DNA of 64,000 bases from Candidatus Marithrix sp. Canyon 246. Its GTDB lineage: Bacteria > Pseudomonadota > Gammaproteobacteria > Beggiatoales > Beggiatoaceae. Location of the stretch: assembly GCF_001723685.1 (NCBI RefSeq), contig NZ_MCBX01000011.1:24798-88797 (forward strand), given 5' to 3'. Under the pieces are notes generated by a model, which saw nothing but the letters and a program-made list of their open reading frames with translations, was not told where the DNA came from and searched no databases. The position numbers were made by a program, and so were the translations under genes. Positions within the stretch are counted from its first letter, which is position 1. The number at the start of each line of letters is the position of its first letter. This document shows, piece after piece, positions 25,830 through 34,699 of this stretch.

Positions 25830-26907
25830 TGCTGCTATCCTCGTTAGAAAATAGTTCCACTTCACGATCATAATAATCAGCAAATTCTTCTAAAATAGGA
25901 TTATGTGAAATATCAGCTAAACTATCTCCTTCTTGAGTCATTACACTTGAATCATGATTAGGTTTATGTAAGGAAAAAAATTTAACTTTAGTTGGATTTT
26001 CAGAAGGATATTCGGCTAATAAAGAGAGTTCGTGGCTCAGTAGATAATCATGAGTAGCAATAAAAATTTGCATTCCAGAATCAGCGAGTGCTTGTAATAC
26101 TTTTGCCACTTTTACAATCAATTTTGGATTTAGATTTGCTTCTGGTTCATCCCAAAATAAAATACTATTTGTAGTTAAAGAACCATTGCGTAATAAATAA
26201 AATAAAGTGCCTAATTTACGGTAGCCATCAGCAACTAGATTTACATCTAACTTATTACCATTTAAATTAAAATAAAAATGTTCTGATTCTTTAACAACCA
26301 CATCTTGTTCTTGAGATTTAGAATCTGTGATTATTTCTTGTAAATGCTTGAGTATTGGCTCAACAGATTGATAATCTGCATGAGTATTTCTTAAAGTAGC
26401 TGCATTTAAAGCTAATGCTAAGTCATAACAAGTGCTGTCGTAAGGGATTTCTTTTCTTTCATAAGTAGCAAAAAAGTGATCATAAATTGAAAGCATTTCA
26501 ACGGTAGGTAGATAGACAAAATTTACAGTTTCAGAATTATTGATATTAACTTCTATATCTATTTCGCTTTTATAGTCTATTGTAGAGTCAGGATTTATGA
26601 TACCATCAGAAATACCAAGACTAAATTCTAGTCTTCCGTTCTTGTGAGAAAAAAAAGTAGTTGCCTTTCTAGTATTATTATTATTTCTAATTAATTCATT
26701 AGAGTTATGAATATTAAATAACTTTTCTAAATCATTGCTTAGCATATTTGCAGTTTTTAGACTATTTAATACTGCATAAATAGCTTTCATTGCATGAGTT
26801 TTCCCAGTACCATTTGTACCAATCAATACATTAATTCCATCACAAAAATTAAATTTGGCTTGTTCAAATGCAGTAAAGTTTTTTAGGGATAAATTTTTTA
26901 TTTTCAT
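25816..26907 (-). CDS. OLD/AAA_21-type ATPase of a putative defence pair
   Basis: 363 residues starting MKIKNLSLKNFTAFEQAKFNF, the normal N-terminus of this class, with Walker A GTNGTGKT (30-37), a signature-like VADGYRKLGTLFYLL, Walker B SILFWDEPEANLNP and switch His in FIATHDYLLSHELS. No TOPRIM domain follows, unlike OLD or GajA, so the nuclease function is likely in the overlapping gene. It lies 15 bases downstream of a moeB-like copy's end... on the same strand order moeB copy then ATPase is reversed, so this gene is transcribed towards 25 kb from its own promoter near 26910. Function inferred from gene pairing only. Confidence 0.75.
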   Translation of the reverse strand: MKIKNLSLKNFTAFEQAKFNFCDGINVLIGTNGTGKTHAMKAIYAVLNSLKTANMLSNDLEKLFNIHNSNELIRNNNNTRKATTFFSHKNGRLEFSLGISDGIINPDSTIDYKSEIDIEVNINNSETVNFVYLPTVEMLSIYDHFFATYERKEIPYDSTCYDLALALNAATLRNTHADYQSVEPILKHLQEIITDSKSQEQDVVVKESEHFYFNLNGNKLDVNLVADGYRKLGTLFYLLRNGSLTTNSILFWDEPEANLNPKLIVKVAKVLQALADSGMQIFIATHDYLLSHELSLLAEYPSENPTKVKFFSLHKPNHDSSVMTQEGDSLADISHNPILEEFADYYDREVELFSNEDSSNDTH

Positions 26908-26922
26908 CTTTTAATATTATTT

Positions 26923-27564
26923 TCAAGAACCACAAACACCACAACTAGGATCCTTATGTAATTTAAGTTTACGCCACTGCATTTTGTGTGCATCTAGCAG
27001 CAATAGATAACCAAATTCTCCAAGATTTAAAATTACTTTTATCACCTCTAGTGCTTGAATACTTCCTATTATTCCAACTAGGGGTGCTATAATGCCGCTT
27101 TCACTACAAGTTTCTGCCTGTTCTTCTATATTGTCATATAAGCATTGATAGCATGGTCCATTTTTGTTATTAAATACTGCTACTTGCCCTCCCCAACGTA
27201 ATGCCGCACCTGATACTAATGGTATGTCTTTCTCTATACAAACTTTATTCACCATAAAACGTGTAGCGAAATTATCGCTACAATCTACTACTACATCTAC
27301 ATTAAAATGTTCTAAACTCAGTTTTTGATTAATAGTAGTAATTTTTACATTAGGATTCAGTCTCTCTAATTTTTTTTTGGCTGAAATTACTTTGTCTTGC
27401 CCCAATTGGGTAGTATCATGTACAATTTGTCGTTGTAAGTTTGATAACTCGACTTGATCAAAATCAACTAATATCAAGTTACCAACACCAGCCGCCGCTA
27501 AATACATCGCGACTGGTGAACCTAAACCACCTACACCAACAATCAATACTTTTGAATCAAGCAC
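26923..27564 (-). CDS. MoeB/ThiF-like E1 enzyme, second copy
   Basis: 213 residues, 98-99% identical by eye to the copy at 32933. E1-like adenylyltransferase with GVGGLGSP nucleotide loop, [14 protein letters not shown] and two CxxC zinc pairs (CYQC and CGVC). MoeB/ThiF enzymes adenylate the C-terminus of MoaD- or ThiS-type sulfur carriers. It starts at a GTG overlapping the end of the phosphofructokinase frame; about 25 residues usual at the N-terminus (the RYSRQ...EGQ region) are missing and a stop lies directly upstream. Here the upstream pfk is only a 3' fragment, so expression must come from elsewhere, perhaps readthrough of the helicase gene. Confidence 0.8.
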   Translation of the reverse strand: MLDSKVLIVGVGGLGSPVAMYLAAAGVGNLILVDFDQVELSNLQRQIVHDTTQLGQDKVISAKKKLERLNPNVKITTINQKLSLEHFNVDVVVDCSDNFATRFMVNKVCIEKDIPLVSGAALRWGGQVAVFNNKNGPCYQCLYDNIEEQAETCSESGIIAPLVGIIGSIQALEVIKVILNLGEFGYLLLLDAHKMQWRKLKLHKDPSCGVCGS

Positions 27565-27800
27565 CTAAACTAATTCCAACATTTTTTGCAGTTTCTACCC
27601 AATCATGATCTAATGGAATTATCTTGCGTTTACCAATTACTTCTTCTAATGGCACTGCTTCAACCTTGGTTCCTCTTATAGCCATCATTACACCATAATT
27701 TTCATTATTGATCATTTCAACACAAGCCGTGCCTAGTTGAGTTGCTAATAAACGATCTACTGCTGAAGGAGTTCCTCCTCTTTGTATATGCCCTAAAATA
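26930..27800. repeat. 871-bp direct repeat, left copy (moeB plus pfk 3' end)
   Basis: From CCACAAACACC at 26930 to CCCTAAAATA at 27800 the sequence matches 32940-33810 with the same length and only a handful of substitutions. The two copies, in the same orientation, enclose the 5.1-kb block with the PLD helicase, MqsRA and relics. The right edge falls exactly at the stop codon of the helicase gene. Confidence 0.92.
27557..27800 (-). pseudogene. 3' fragment of phosphofructokinase gene
   Basis: The last ~80 codons of pfk ([20 protein letters not shown] to NVGISLGA) are duplicated here. The upstream codons come from the junction with the helicase gene, so there is no active site or ATP-binding part. 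It is the pfk share of the 871-bp repeat. Confidence 0.9.
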
Positions 27801-30800
27801 TTATTTTTTATTTTCAACTGCAATAATTATATCATCATTAATATTTGCTGTTCTTTTTAAAATTATTTCCAAATAATCACTACCAATTTTTCGTCTTAAA
27901 TTTTCTATATTATTTATTAATTCTTTATAATTATATTTGGATAAAACTAGTTTTCTTAATGTATATTTAGGTAGTGTTTTGTATCGCTTTATATCTTTTA
28001 ATAGTGTATCAATAAACGATATAAGTGTTTTATTTAATTCTTCTTTATTTTGTTTCAGTAAATATTTTAAACTATTTATTGCTTTTTTCTCTAATGCAAT
28101 TTCAGAACTTCCAGATTTATATTGAGGTTTATATTGCTTCACTTTTTCATAAGCTTTCCAAAATTGTTTACTCAATGGAAGTCTTTTTTGTTCATAAGAA
28201 CATTTTACTAAATCAAATAATTCTTGGAATGTTTTTTCTGAAATTTTATTAGTTTCAGAATTGACAATTACAGAAAATAAAGCCATTCCCTTTTTTCTTA
28301 ATACAACTGTATTATTTTCTCCAAATGCTTTGCTTGTTTTGGTTCGGTTTGGTAATTCTGTTATTCTTTCTACAACTTCTGGATGTTCTGCTTTAATTCT
28401 ATTAAATTCATTTCTGACAATCGTTACTATATTCAAATCTTCGTTTTCATCCGAACTTGAATTGATTTTTTTGAATAAACCGCTTGCAGTAGGTTCTTCA
28501 TCGGGATCAAATATTTTTGCATCTTCGCCTAGTGCATTATGAATTAAAAACATTTTTTGTGCTGCAATTTCTCTGATTTTTACTTGATTTGCACCTTGTT
28601 CGGTAGGAAAAAAGTTATGAATATACAGTTCATTAAATACTTTTGTTCCAATACGGTTTATACGACCAACCCGTTGAATTACTCTGGTAGGATTCCAAGG
28701 AATATCATAATTAATGATTAAACCAGCTCGGTTTAAGTTCACGCCTTCCGAAAGTTTATCGCTTGTAATCAAAACATCATAAGCGTCCATTTGTTGTTTG
28801 TATTTTGCATTGAAATTTGCATCTAATTCAACAGCAAATTTTTTGCTAATGTTGCCATCGCAAAATAGAACTCTAGCTGACAATTCTTTATCGAAATAAT
28901 CTTTTAAATGACGAACAGTATCGGTATATTCAGTAAATAAAATGATTTTTCTTTTGGGATTATTTTCTTTACTTAAAACCTTTTTGACATTTTTTAAGAC
29001 TGCTTTTCGTTTGGGATCATCATTAACCAAATTTAGTGTTTCAATTTGCCTCTTAATTTCCTCAAACAGAGCAATATCATTATCTATGTCTTTTAAAAAA
29101 TGTTCTTTAAATGCAAATTTGTCTATTTCGTATATTGTTGTGTGTTTCGACGAGGTTTTAGCTTCGGCATTTTTTTTAAATTCTTCTAATGCTTCTTCAA
29201 TAGCTTCCAGTGTAAAATCATCTTCATTGTAGATTGAGTCTATAACTTTACGGTCTAAAACATATTTACCTGAAATTTCAATAAAAGATTTAACCATTTT
29301 ATGCGTTCGTAAAAAGCGTTCAATACTTTTATTAAATGCACCAAAAGAACTTTCAAATCGTTTTACTAACAATCTACGCATAAAATCGAATAAGTTGCGC
29401 TGTTGTTGATAGGTTCTGTTTTCTTGTTCGTCTTTTTTCTGTTTTATTTTGGCTTCATATTCAAAAGGTTTGTAAATAGCTCCTTTGAATTGTCCTTCTT
29501 CACTAAAATAATCTTTGATTATTCTGTCATAAAACGCCGATTGCTCTTTACTCAAATCATAGAATAATTCTATTGGGTCATTTACTTCTGAAAGGTTTTG
29601 TATTTCTTGTTTATATTCAAAATCACTTTTTAGATCTAATCGGTTTCGTCTGATAATAACCGGTGTAATAACATTTCTTATATCATTTGCTATTAAAGCT
29701 ACATTGTCTTTTACAATAGAAATATCTATTGGTAGCTTAAGACCCAACATTTTAGTGTATAATTTTTCAGATTTTTGTTGTTTATCAGATTTGTGCGAGT
29801 TATAATTTTTTAGAATAAAAGCAAGGTTTTGAAATCTAAAATTATATGAATTAAATCTTCCTTCTAAATCTGGTTCAATGGTAATACTTGATTGTCCGGG
29901 AACCAGAAATAATTTCAGCAGTGAAAATATATCGGATGGCGAATTATTAAAAGGTGTGGCTGTTAATAAAATTACTTGTTTAGCTCTACAAATATCTGTT
30001 AATGCTTCATAGGCGGAAGTGTCTTGATTTCTGAATTTGTGCGCTTCATCTACAATTACCACTTGGTATTCCAAATTATTTTTACGGATTGATTCGGCTA
30101 CTGCTTCAATGTTGCCTGAACTTTCAATATCCCAATCGTATAATTTGAATTTATTCCAATATTCCCACCAACCAGAATTTTCTTTTTTATCACCGATTAA
30201 TCCGGGAGGGCAAAGAATTAATCCCCTTTTGCCTAATTGGTTTGCAATGAGTGAGGCGATAACTGATTTACCAAGACCAACCACATCAGCAATAATAACA
30301 CCATTGTAAGTTTCAATTATGTTTAAGGCTTGATTAACTGCATCTAATTGATAGGTATATTTTTCAAAACAATTTGGTTCCAGAAGACGATCAATAAATG
30401 AATTTATTTTTTTATGTTCTTGTAAATCAATATATGTTTTTAAAATATAAGCATAAGCTTCGTAAGGTGTTATTAAGGAAGATTGGGTTTTATTTTTTAA
30501 GAAATCTATTATTAGTTTTTTACCGTTTTCGGCTTCGGTTATTGGTATAGCAGATTCCCAAAGTTGGTCAAAATAATTTTCTGCTGTGTCAAAACCGTAA
30601 TCTCTAATTTCAACATTAAATTCTTCTTGTTTGTGCAAACCTGCTTTGGTTAGATTACTGCTACCAGTGATAATTTGCCCTTTGAGATTAAATAGATTTG
30701 GCTGTAATTTGAAGATATAAACTTTTGCGTGATTGGGGTTTAGTGTTTTTTTTATGATCAAACGATCTTCTTGGAGAAGCTTGATAAAAAATTCTATCTG

Positions 30801-31127
30801 TTTATAAAAATCTTCATTATCCATTTCAGAATTGTTGATAGCATAGCCGAGAGATTTTATAAATTGTGTAAAATGTTCTTGGTTGCTTAAATTATTTTTT
30901 TTATTTTCGACTTCAATAATATCTGATAGATATTTATCTATTTGTAAACCAACCAATATTTTTAATATGACATTGCTGTTTTCTTCAAGGCTGTTATAAA
31001 TTTCCTGCCAACCTGAAAAATAAAAGAAACCCACCAAAAATTTTAGCTCATAGCTACCGCTTATCAGTTTTTGCAAGCGTTCTTTTAATGTGATAGTTTC
31101 TTGTGAGTTTGTTATGAAGTTGTTCAT
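27801..31127 (-). CDS. PLD-nuclease/SNF2-helicase fusion protein
   Basis: 1108 residues. The N-terminal phospholipase D-type nuclease domain has His133-x-Lys135 in NPNHAKVYIF and GSSNLTKAG. A SNF2-type superfamily-2 helicase core follows: ADVVGLGKSVIASL (motif I), VVIVDEAHKF (DEAH, motif II), LLTATPFNN (III), ITSDKLSEGVNLNRAG (V) and RVIQRVGRINRIG (VI). The C-terminal ~350 residues are helical and unassigned. Such PLD-helicases occur in restriction-like defence islands with an adenine methyltransferase; here only the C-terminal relic of a methyltransferase survives at 32072. The stop codon lies on the junction with the 871-bp repeat, so a few C-terminal residues may have been lost. Confidence 0.85.
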   Translation of the reverse strand: MNNFITNSQETITLKERLQKLISGSYELKFLVGFFYFSGWQEIYNSLEENSNVILKILVGLQIDKYLSDIIEVENKKNNLSNQEHFTQFIKSLGYAINNSEMDNEDFYKQIEFFIKLLQEDRLIIKKTLNPNHAKVYIFKLQPNLFNLKGQIITGSSNLTKAGLHKQEEFNVEIRDYGFDTAENYFDQLWESAIPITEAENGKKLIIDFLKNKTQSSLITPYEAYAYILKTYIDLQEHKKINSFIDRLLEPNCFEKYTYQLDAVNQALNIIETYNGVIIADVVGLGKSVIASLIANQLGKRGLILCPPGLIGDKKENSGWWEYWNKFKLYDWDIESSGNIEAVAESIRKNNLEYQVVIVDEAHKFRNQDTSAYEALTDICRAKQVILLTATPFNNSPSDIFSLLKLFLVPGQSSITIEPDLEGRFNSYNFRFQNLAFILKNYNSHKSDKQQKSEKLYTKMLGLKLPIDISIVKDNVALIANDIRNVITPVIIRRNRLDLKSDFEYKQEIQNLSEVNDPIELFYDLSKEQSAFYDRIIKDYFSEEGQFKGAIYKPFEYEAKIKQKKDEQENRTYQQQRNLFDFMRRLLVKRFESSFGAFNKSIERFLRTHKMVKSFIEISGKYVLDRKVIDSIYNEDDFTLEAIEEALEEFKKNAEAKTSSKHTTIYEIDKFAFKEHFLKDIDNDIALFEEIKRQIETLNLVNDDPKRKAVLKNVKKVLSKENNPKRKIILFTEYTDTVRHLKDYFDKELSARVLFCDGNISKKFAVELDANFNAKYKQQMDAYDVLITSDKLSEGVNLNRAGLIINYDIPWNPTRVIQRVGRINRIGTKVFNELYIHNFFPTEQGANQVKIREIAAQKMFLIHNALGEDAKIFDPDEEPTASGLFKKINSSSDENEDLNIVTIVRNEFNRIKAEHPEVVERITELPNRTKTSKAFGENNTVVLRKKGMALFSVIVNSETNKISEKTFQELFDLVKCSYEQKRLPLSKQFWKAYEKVKQYKPQYKSGSSEIALEKKAINSLKYLLKQNKEELNKTLISFIDTLLKDIKRYKTLPKYTLRKLVLSKYNYKELINNIENLRRKIGSDYLEIILKRTANINDDIIIAVENKK

Positions 31128-31146
31128 TAATTATTACTCTGCAACT

Positions 31147-31179
31147 AAACCTGACAGGTTTTAAAAACCTGTCAGGTTT
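31147..31179. repeat. Palindromic repeat of the ACCTGACAGGT family, copy 2
   Basis: A 33-base palindrome with arms AAACCTGACAGGTTTT lies 20 bases upstream of the helicase start and after mqsA. It could form a hairpin in the mqsRA-helicase transcript. Confidence 0.85.
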
Positions 31180-31202
31180 AAAAAATTGACAATGTACTAG
31201 TT

Positions 31203-31610
31203 TCAATACTTAACAGTAGTTGAAAGCTCACTAAACACTTTTGGATGGCGCAAACAAACTTTAATTAACTTATCCATTGCAATGCTTTGAGAAACTTCCG
31301 CTCTTTCATATTTAGAAAAAGCATTTTTACCACCACCAAATATAATAGATGCTTGCTCTTGGGTTAAACCAAGTTTTACTCTAGCTTCATAAATTTCAGA
31401 AGAAGTAAGTAAGCCATCCGCAACTTTTTTTGCATCTCGAACTCTAGCATCATTATTCAAAATTTGCGGCTTGGAAATAAATTCCCGCCCACATTTGCAA
31501 CAAATAGAAAACTCAACAGAAATATTGAGATCCTTACCTTTATAAGTAATCAACTCTTGTTCTTCTTTGTGTTCTATATTTGTAGATTTACAATATTTAC
31601 ATTTACTCAT
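31203..31610 (-). CDS. mqsA: MqsA-family antitoxin
   Basis: 135 residues with the two-domain MqsA layout: an N-terminal zinc domain with C4-x-x-C7 and a second CxxC near residue 37-40 (CCKCG), and a C-terminal helix-turn-helix (ARVKLGLTQEQASIIFGGGKNAFSKYE). MqsA binds and blocks MqsR and represses its own operon. It follows the toxin gene by 14 bases, the usual toxin-first mqsRA order. Zinc ligands and HTH intact. Confidence 0.9.
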   Translation of the reverse strand: MSKCKYCKSTNIEHKEEQELITYKGKDLNISVEFSICCKCGREFISKPQILNNDARVRDAKKVADGLLTSSEIYEARVKLGLTQEQASIIFGGGKNAFSKYERAEVSQSIAMDKLIKVCLRHPKVFSELSTTVKY

Positions 31611-31624
31611 AAATTTCTCCCCAA

Positions 31625-31945
31625 CTAGAATTGAGGCAAATGAAAAGAAGCTAAATCAATAACCAAACAATCATCAATTAAACAAAACTTCACATAAAGC
31701 TCATCAACTTTGTCATCATCAGCCTTAATGTATGAGCATATATATTCATCATCAGGTGGACACTTGTCATAGTGATGAGTTTTTCGGTATTCATTAGGTG
31801 TAAGTTTTGATAAACAATCAGCAATATCTTTAAGCTCATATCCTAGATTTGCTATATCTCGGAAAACTTTACGACCTCGATACTCTATGTTAAGTTGTTG
31901 AGCCGCAGCTTTTACATCTTTCAGTTTGTACTCAGCCATGCTCAC
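31625..31945 (-). CDS. mqsR: MqsR-family mRNA interferase toxin
   Basis: 106 residues. MSMAEYKLKDVKAAAQ, the block YELKDIADCLSKLTPNEYRK and the tail LYVKFCLIDDCLVIDLASFH match MqsR, a RelE-fold ribonuclease that cuts mRNA at GCU. It begins the operon; an AT-rich palindromic stretch (ATAACCATAATGGTTA) at about 31953-31970 upstream resembles an autoregulatory operator of the MqsA type. Looks intact. Confidence 0.9.
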   Translation of the reverse strand: MSMAEYKLKDVKAAAQQLNIEYRGRKVFRDIANLGYELKDIADCLSKLTPNEYRKTHHYDKCPPDDEYICSYIKADDDKVDELYVKFCLIDDCLVIDLASFHLPQF

Positions 31946-31952
31946 TCCATAT

Positions 31953-31975
31953 AACCATAATGGTTAGTCTAACTA
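31953..31975. promoter_or_regulatory. Possible MqsA operator palindrome
   Basis: TAACCATAATGGTTA lies just upstream of mqsR. MqsA of E. coli binds palindromes of the form AACCT-N-AGGTT; this AACCAT...ATGGTT site has the same style and position. Inferred from position and symmetry. Confidence 0.45.
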
Positions 31976-32071
31976 ATATTAGCATAAACTGAAAAGCAAA
32001 GCTTGATTTTACTTATTTTTACCGCTTCTTGGCTCATTATTTTTTATTGCCGTTAATAATTTGAACTACTT

Positions 32072-32515
32072 TTATGGTTCTGCGATGCAATAAAGATGAA
32101 ATATAATTTCATCTTTATTGCAAAAATTGTAAAAATTTTTAATATACTCAGTTTTTGGTTCGTCAGTTTGGTGTGCTTCAAAAGGCTCGATTACTTCAGT
32201 TATTCTATCAGTTATATAACAATTGGCTTTTTTCATTTCCTCTTCAAAGTATAAATCGTAAACCAAACCGTCTATTACCGATTCAAACTTATCAGCTTCA
32301 TTTTCTAAACCGTTTTCTTTGGCAAAAATAATTAAATCAACTAATTCTTCAAAGACTTTTTGTTTAGATAAAGGGATTTTAGGAATAGGTAGGTTCACAA
32401 AAAACACCTTTCTTAATTCCCTTGTACCTCCTTGTAACTCTGCAAAATCACGCTTTATAATATAATGATTTAATTTAGAATTAAGATAAGAAATAAATGG
32501 CAAATACTTTGTCAT
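32072..32515 (-). pseudogene. C-terminal relic of a restriction-modification methyltransferase
   Basis: Residues such as FISYLNSKLNHYIIKRDFAE, RKVFFVNLPIPKIPL and KVFEELVDLIIFAKE match the target-recognition/C-terminal end of Eco57I/TaqI-type adenine methyltransferases. The catalytic domain (motif I and NPPY) is absent: upstream there is a toxin-antitoxin relic on the other strand. Without it the helicase-nuclease at 27801 has lost its likely modification partner, if it ever had one. Confidence 0.7.
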
Positions 32516-32790
32516 ATTTGGATAAACAATCTTCTCTAACTGTAAAATTTGACTTGCCTGCTGTTATTGCTTCACAAGCAAGCTTAAACTTCAACAATAT
32601 AAGTCAAGAAGTAAAAAAAATGTTTGCGTTATTTTTATATGAACATAAACAAATATCATTAAGTAAAGCTTGCGAATTAGGTGAATTTAGTCAATGGTAA
32701 TTTTTTGATATGAATAAACAATTAGGTATTTCAATACCTTTTTCAAAGGAACAATAGAAACAAGATATGGATAGATTATCTGATGTCTAA
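32497..32790 (+). pseudogene. UPF0175-type antitoxin with two in-frame stops
   Basis: The frame MANTLSYLDKQSSLTVKFDL ... HKQISLSKACELGEFSQW is the ribbon-helix-type UPF0175 antitoxin. It meets TAA, continues FFDMNKQLGISIPFSKEQ, meets TAG, and ends KQDMDRLSDV. Both stops are single-base changes from sense codons, so the gene is recently dead. The toxin start overlaps its final codons. Confidence 0.75.
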
Positions 32791-32908
32791 ACTTGTTATC
32801 GCAGATTCATCATGCTTAATTGCTTTAAGTAAAATTGGTCAATTAGATATTTTATGCAAGTTATTTGAACATATCATAATTCCAGATGCGGTTTATTATG
32901 AAGTCTAA
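32783..32908 (+). pseudogene. Truncated PIN-domain (DUF3368-type) toxin
   Basis: MSKLVIADSSCLIALSKIGQ and FEHIIIPDAVYYEV are the first ~40 residues of a DUF3368 PIN toxin. The gene is cut a few bases before the right-hand 871-bp repeat, next to TTCGTTGTACTACTATTATT. Only the first acidic residue of the active site remains. Confidence 0.8.
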
Positions 32909-32932
32909 TTATTCGTTGTACTACTATTATTA

Positions 32933-33574
32933 TTACAATCCACAAACACCACAACTAGGATCCTTATGTAATTTAAGTTTACGCCACTGCATTTTGTGTG
33001 CATCTAGCAGCAATAGATAACCAAATTCTCCAAGATTTAAAATTACTTTTATCACCTCTAGTGCTTGAATACTTCCTATTATTCCAACTAGGGGTGCTAT
33101 AATGCCGCTTTCACTACAAGTTTCTGCCTGTTCTTCTATATTGTCATATAAGCATTGATAGCATGGTCCATTTTTATTATTAAATACTGCTACTTGCCCT
33201 CCCCAACGTAATGCCGCACCTGATACTAATGGTATGCCTTTCTCTATACAAACTTTATTCACCATAAAACGTGTAGCGAAATTATCGCTACAATCTACTA
33301 CTACATCTACATTAAAATGTTCTAAACTCAGTTTTTGATTAATAGTCGTAATTTTTACATTAGGATTCAGTCTCTCTAATTTTTTTTTGGCTGAAATTAC
33401 TTTGTCTTGCCCCAATTGGGTAGTATCATGTACAATTTGTCGTTGTAAGTTTGATAACTCGACTTGATCAAAATCAACCAATATCAAGTTACCAACACCA
33501 GCCGCTGCTAAATACATCGCTACTGGTGAACCTAAACCACCTACACCAACAATCAATACTTTTGAATCAAGCAC
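32933..33574 (-). CDS. MoeB/ThiF-like E1 enzyme in the pfk operon
   Basis: 213-residue E1-like adenylyltransferase, the copy still linked to a complete pfk. [13 protein letters not shown] (nucleotide loop), [14 protein letters not shown], the DCSDNFATR segment and zinc pairs CYQC/CGVC are all present. The GTG start overlaps the pfk stop by eight bases. Compared with usual ~250-residue MoeB the first ~25 residues, including an adenylation-site arginine in the RYSRQ motif region, are missing. Since both long copies share this, the truncation predates the duplication. Likely role: activation of a MoaD/ThiS-type sulfur carrier. The last residue differs (Leu for Ser) because the repeat edge lies in the final codons. 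Confidence 0.85.
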   Translation of the reverse strand: MLDSKVLIVGVGGLGSPVAMYLAAAGVGNLILVDFDQVELSNLQRQIVHDTTQLGQDKVISAKKKLERLNPNVKITTINQKLSLEHFNVDVVVDCSDNFATRFMVNKVCIEKGIPLVSGAALRWGGQVAVFNNKNGPCYQCLYDNIEEQAETCSESGIIAPLVGIIGSIQALEVIKVILNLGEFGYLLLLDAHKMQWRKLKLHKDPSCGVCGL

Positions 33575-33810
33575 CTAAACTAATTCCAACATTTTTTGCA
33601 GTTTCTACCCAATCATGATCTAATGGAATTATCTTGCGTTTACCAATTACTTCTTCTAATGGCACTGCTTCAACCTTGGTTCCTCTTATAGCCATCATTA
33701 CACCATAAGTTTCACTATTGATCATTTCAGCACAAGCCGTGCCTAGTTGAGTTGCTAATAAACGATCTACTGCTGAAGGAGTTCCTCCTCTTTGTAGATG
33801 CCCTAAAATA
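32940..33810. repeat. 871-bp direct repeat, right copy
   Basis: Same length and orientation as 26930-27800, covering moeB and the last ~80 codons of pfk. This copy lies in the intact operon, so it is probably the source and the left copy the duplicate. Confidence 0.92.
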
Positions 33811-34688
33811 GTAACTCGTGATTCTAAACCAGTTAGTTCTTCTAATTGTTCAGATATTTCTAAAGTATGATCTTTATCATCATCAAGTTCTTGTAATTTG
33901 GCTTTTGCCTCTTTTTTGTCTTCCTTATTAACTGCTTGCATTTTCATTTGCATTGCTTCTTCCATTATCATAGCCTTTTCCTTTGAAATAGCTCCCTCAG
34001 CAACCGCAACAATACTAAAATTTTTACCTTGACGACTGCGTTGACGAATAGCCGCTGCAACAGCATTAATATCATATGGAATTTCTGGAATCAAAATCAC
34101 ATTGGCACCGCCAGCAATTCCTGAACCTAATGCTAACCAACCAGTATTATGCCCCATGATACCAACTACAATAATACGATGATGACTATGTGCGGTGCTA
34201 TGTAAACGATCTATCGCCTCGGTGGCAATGCCCAAGGCTGTATCATAACCAAAAGTAGTATCAGTCATCGCAATATCATTATCAATTGTTTTGGGTAATG
34301 TAATGATATTTAAACCTTTTTGTGCTAAACGATAAGCATTTTTTTGAGTACCACCACCGCCTAAACAAACCAATACATCCAAGTGATTTTTATGATAGGT
34401 TTCAACAATCGCATCTGTCATATCTAATACTTGATTTCCAATAGACATACGATGCGGTTTATCACGACTAGTACCTAAAAAAGTACCACCTAAAGTTAAT
34501 AATCCAGATAAAGCTGCTTCATCTAAACGCACGCTTCGATTTTCGACTAAGCCACGAAAGCCATCTCGAAAACCTATCATTTGCATTGCTCCAAAACGCC
34601 CTAATGCCGTTTTACCAACTGCTCGAATCGCAGCATTAAGCCCGGGGCTATCACCACCTGCTGTTAATATTCCTATTGATTTTGCCAT
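33567..34688 (-). CDS. pfkA: 6-phosphofructokinase (G104/K124 type)
   Basis: 373 residues: [17 protein letters not shown] (nucleotide loop), [30 protein letters not shown] (substrate and catalytic Asp), [11 protein letters not shown], and [11 protein letters not shown]. The residue equivalent to E. coli 104 is Gly (GGGGTQ) and 124 is Lys (PKTIDND); that combination is linked to ATP use in group-III enzymes, whereas PPi enzymes carry Asp at 104. Oddly the Asp usual at 103 is also Gly. Residues ~235-280 form a charged Lys/Glu insertion ([20 protein letters not shown]). Sits between a coiled-coil gene and moeB, 11 bases after the former. Confidence 0.9.
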   Translation of the reverse strand: MAKSIGILTAGGDSPGLNAAIRAVGKTALGRFGAMQMIGFRDGFRGLVENRSVRLDEAALSGLLTLGGTFLGTSRDKPHRMSIGNQVLDMTDAIVETYHKNHLDVLVCLGGGGTQKNAYRLAQKGLNIITLPKTIDNDIAMTDTTFGYDTALGIATEAIDRLHSTAHSHHRIIVVGIMGHNTGWLALGSGIAGGANVILIPEIPYDINAVAAAIRQRSRQGKNFSIVAVAEGAISKEKAMIMEEAMQMKMQAVNKEDKKEAKAKLQELDDDKDHTLEISEQLEELTGLESRVTILGHLQRGGTPSAVDRLLATQLGTACAEMINSETYGVMMAIRGTKVEAVPLEEVIGKRKIIPLDHDWVETAKNVGISLGA

Positions 34689-34699
34689 AAATTATTCCT

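Noticed and set aside
25293..26907. Gabija (GajAB)
   Set aside because: The ATPase lacks a TOPRIM domain and the partner is not a UvrD-like helicase.
26923..27564. Left moeB copy as a pseudogene
   Set aside because: The reading frame is as complete as in the right copy; only its promoter context is doubtful, so I keep it as a CDS.
27801..32515. DISARM system
   Set aside because: No DrmB (DUF1998) gene and only a methyltransferase tail; the PLD and helicase domains are fused in one protein.
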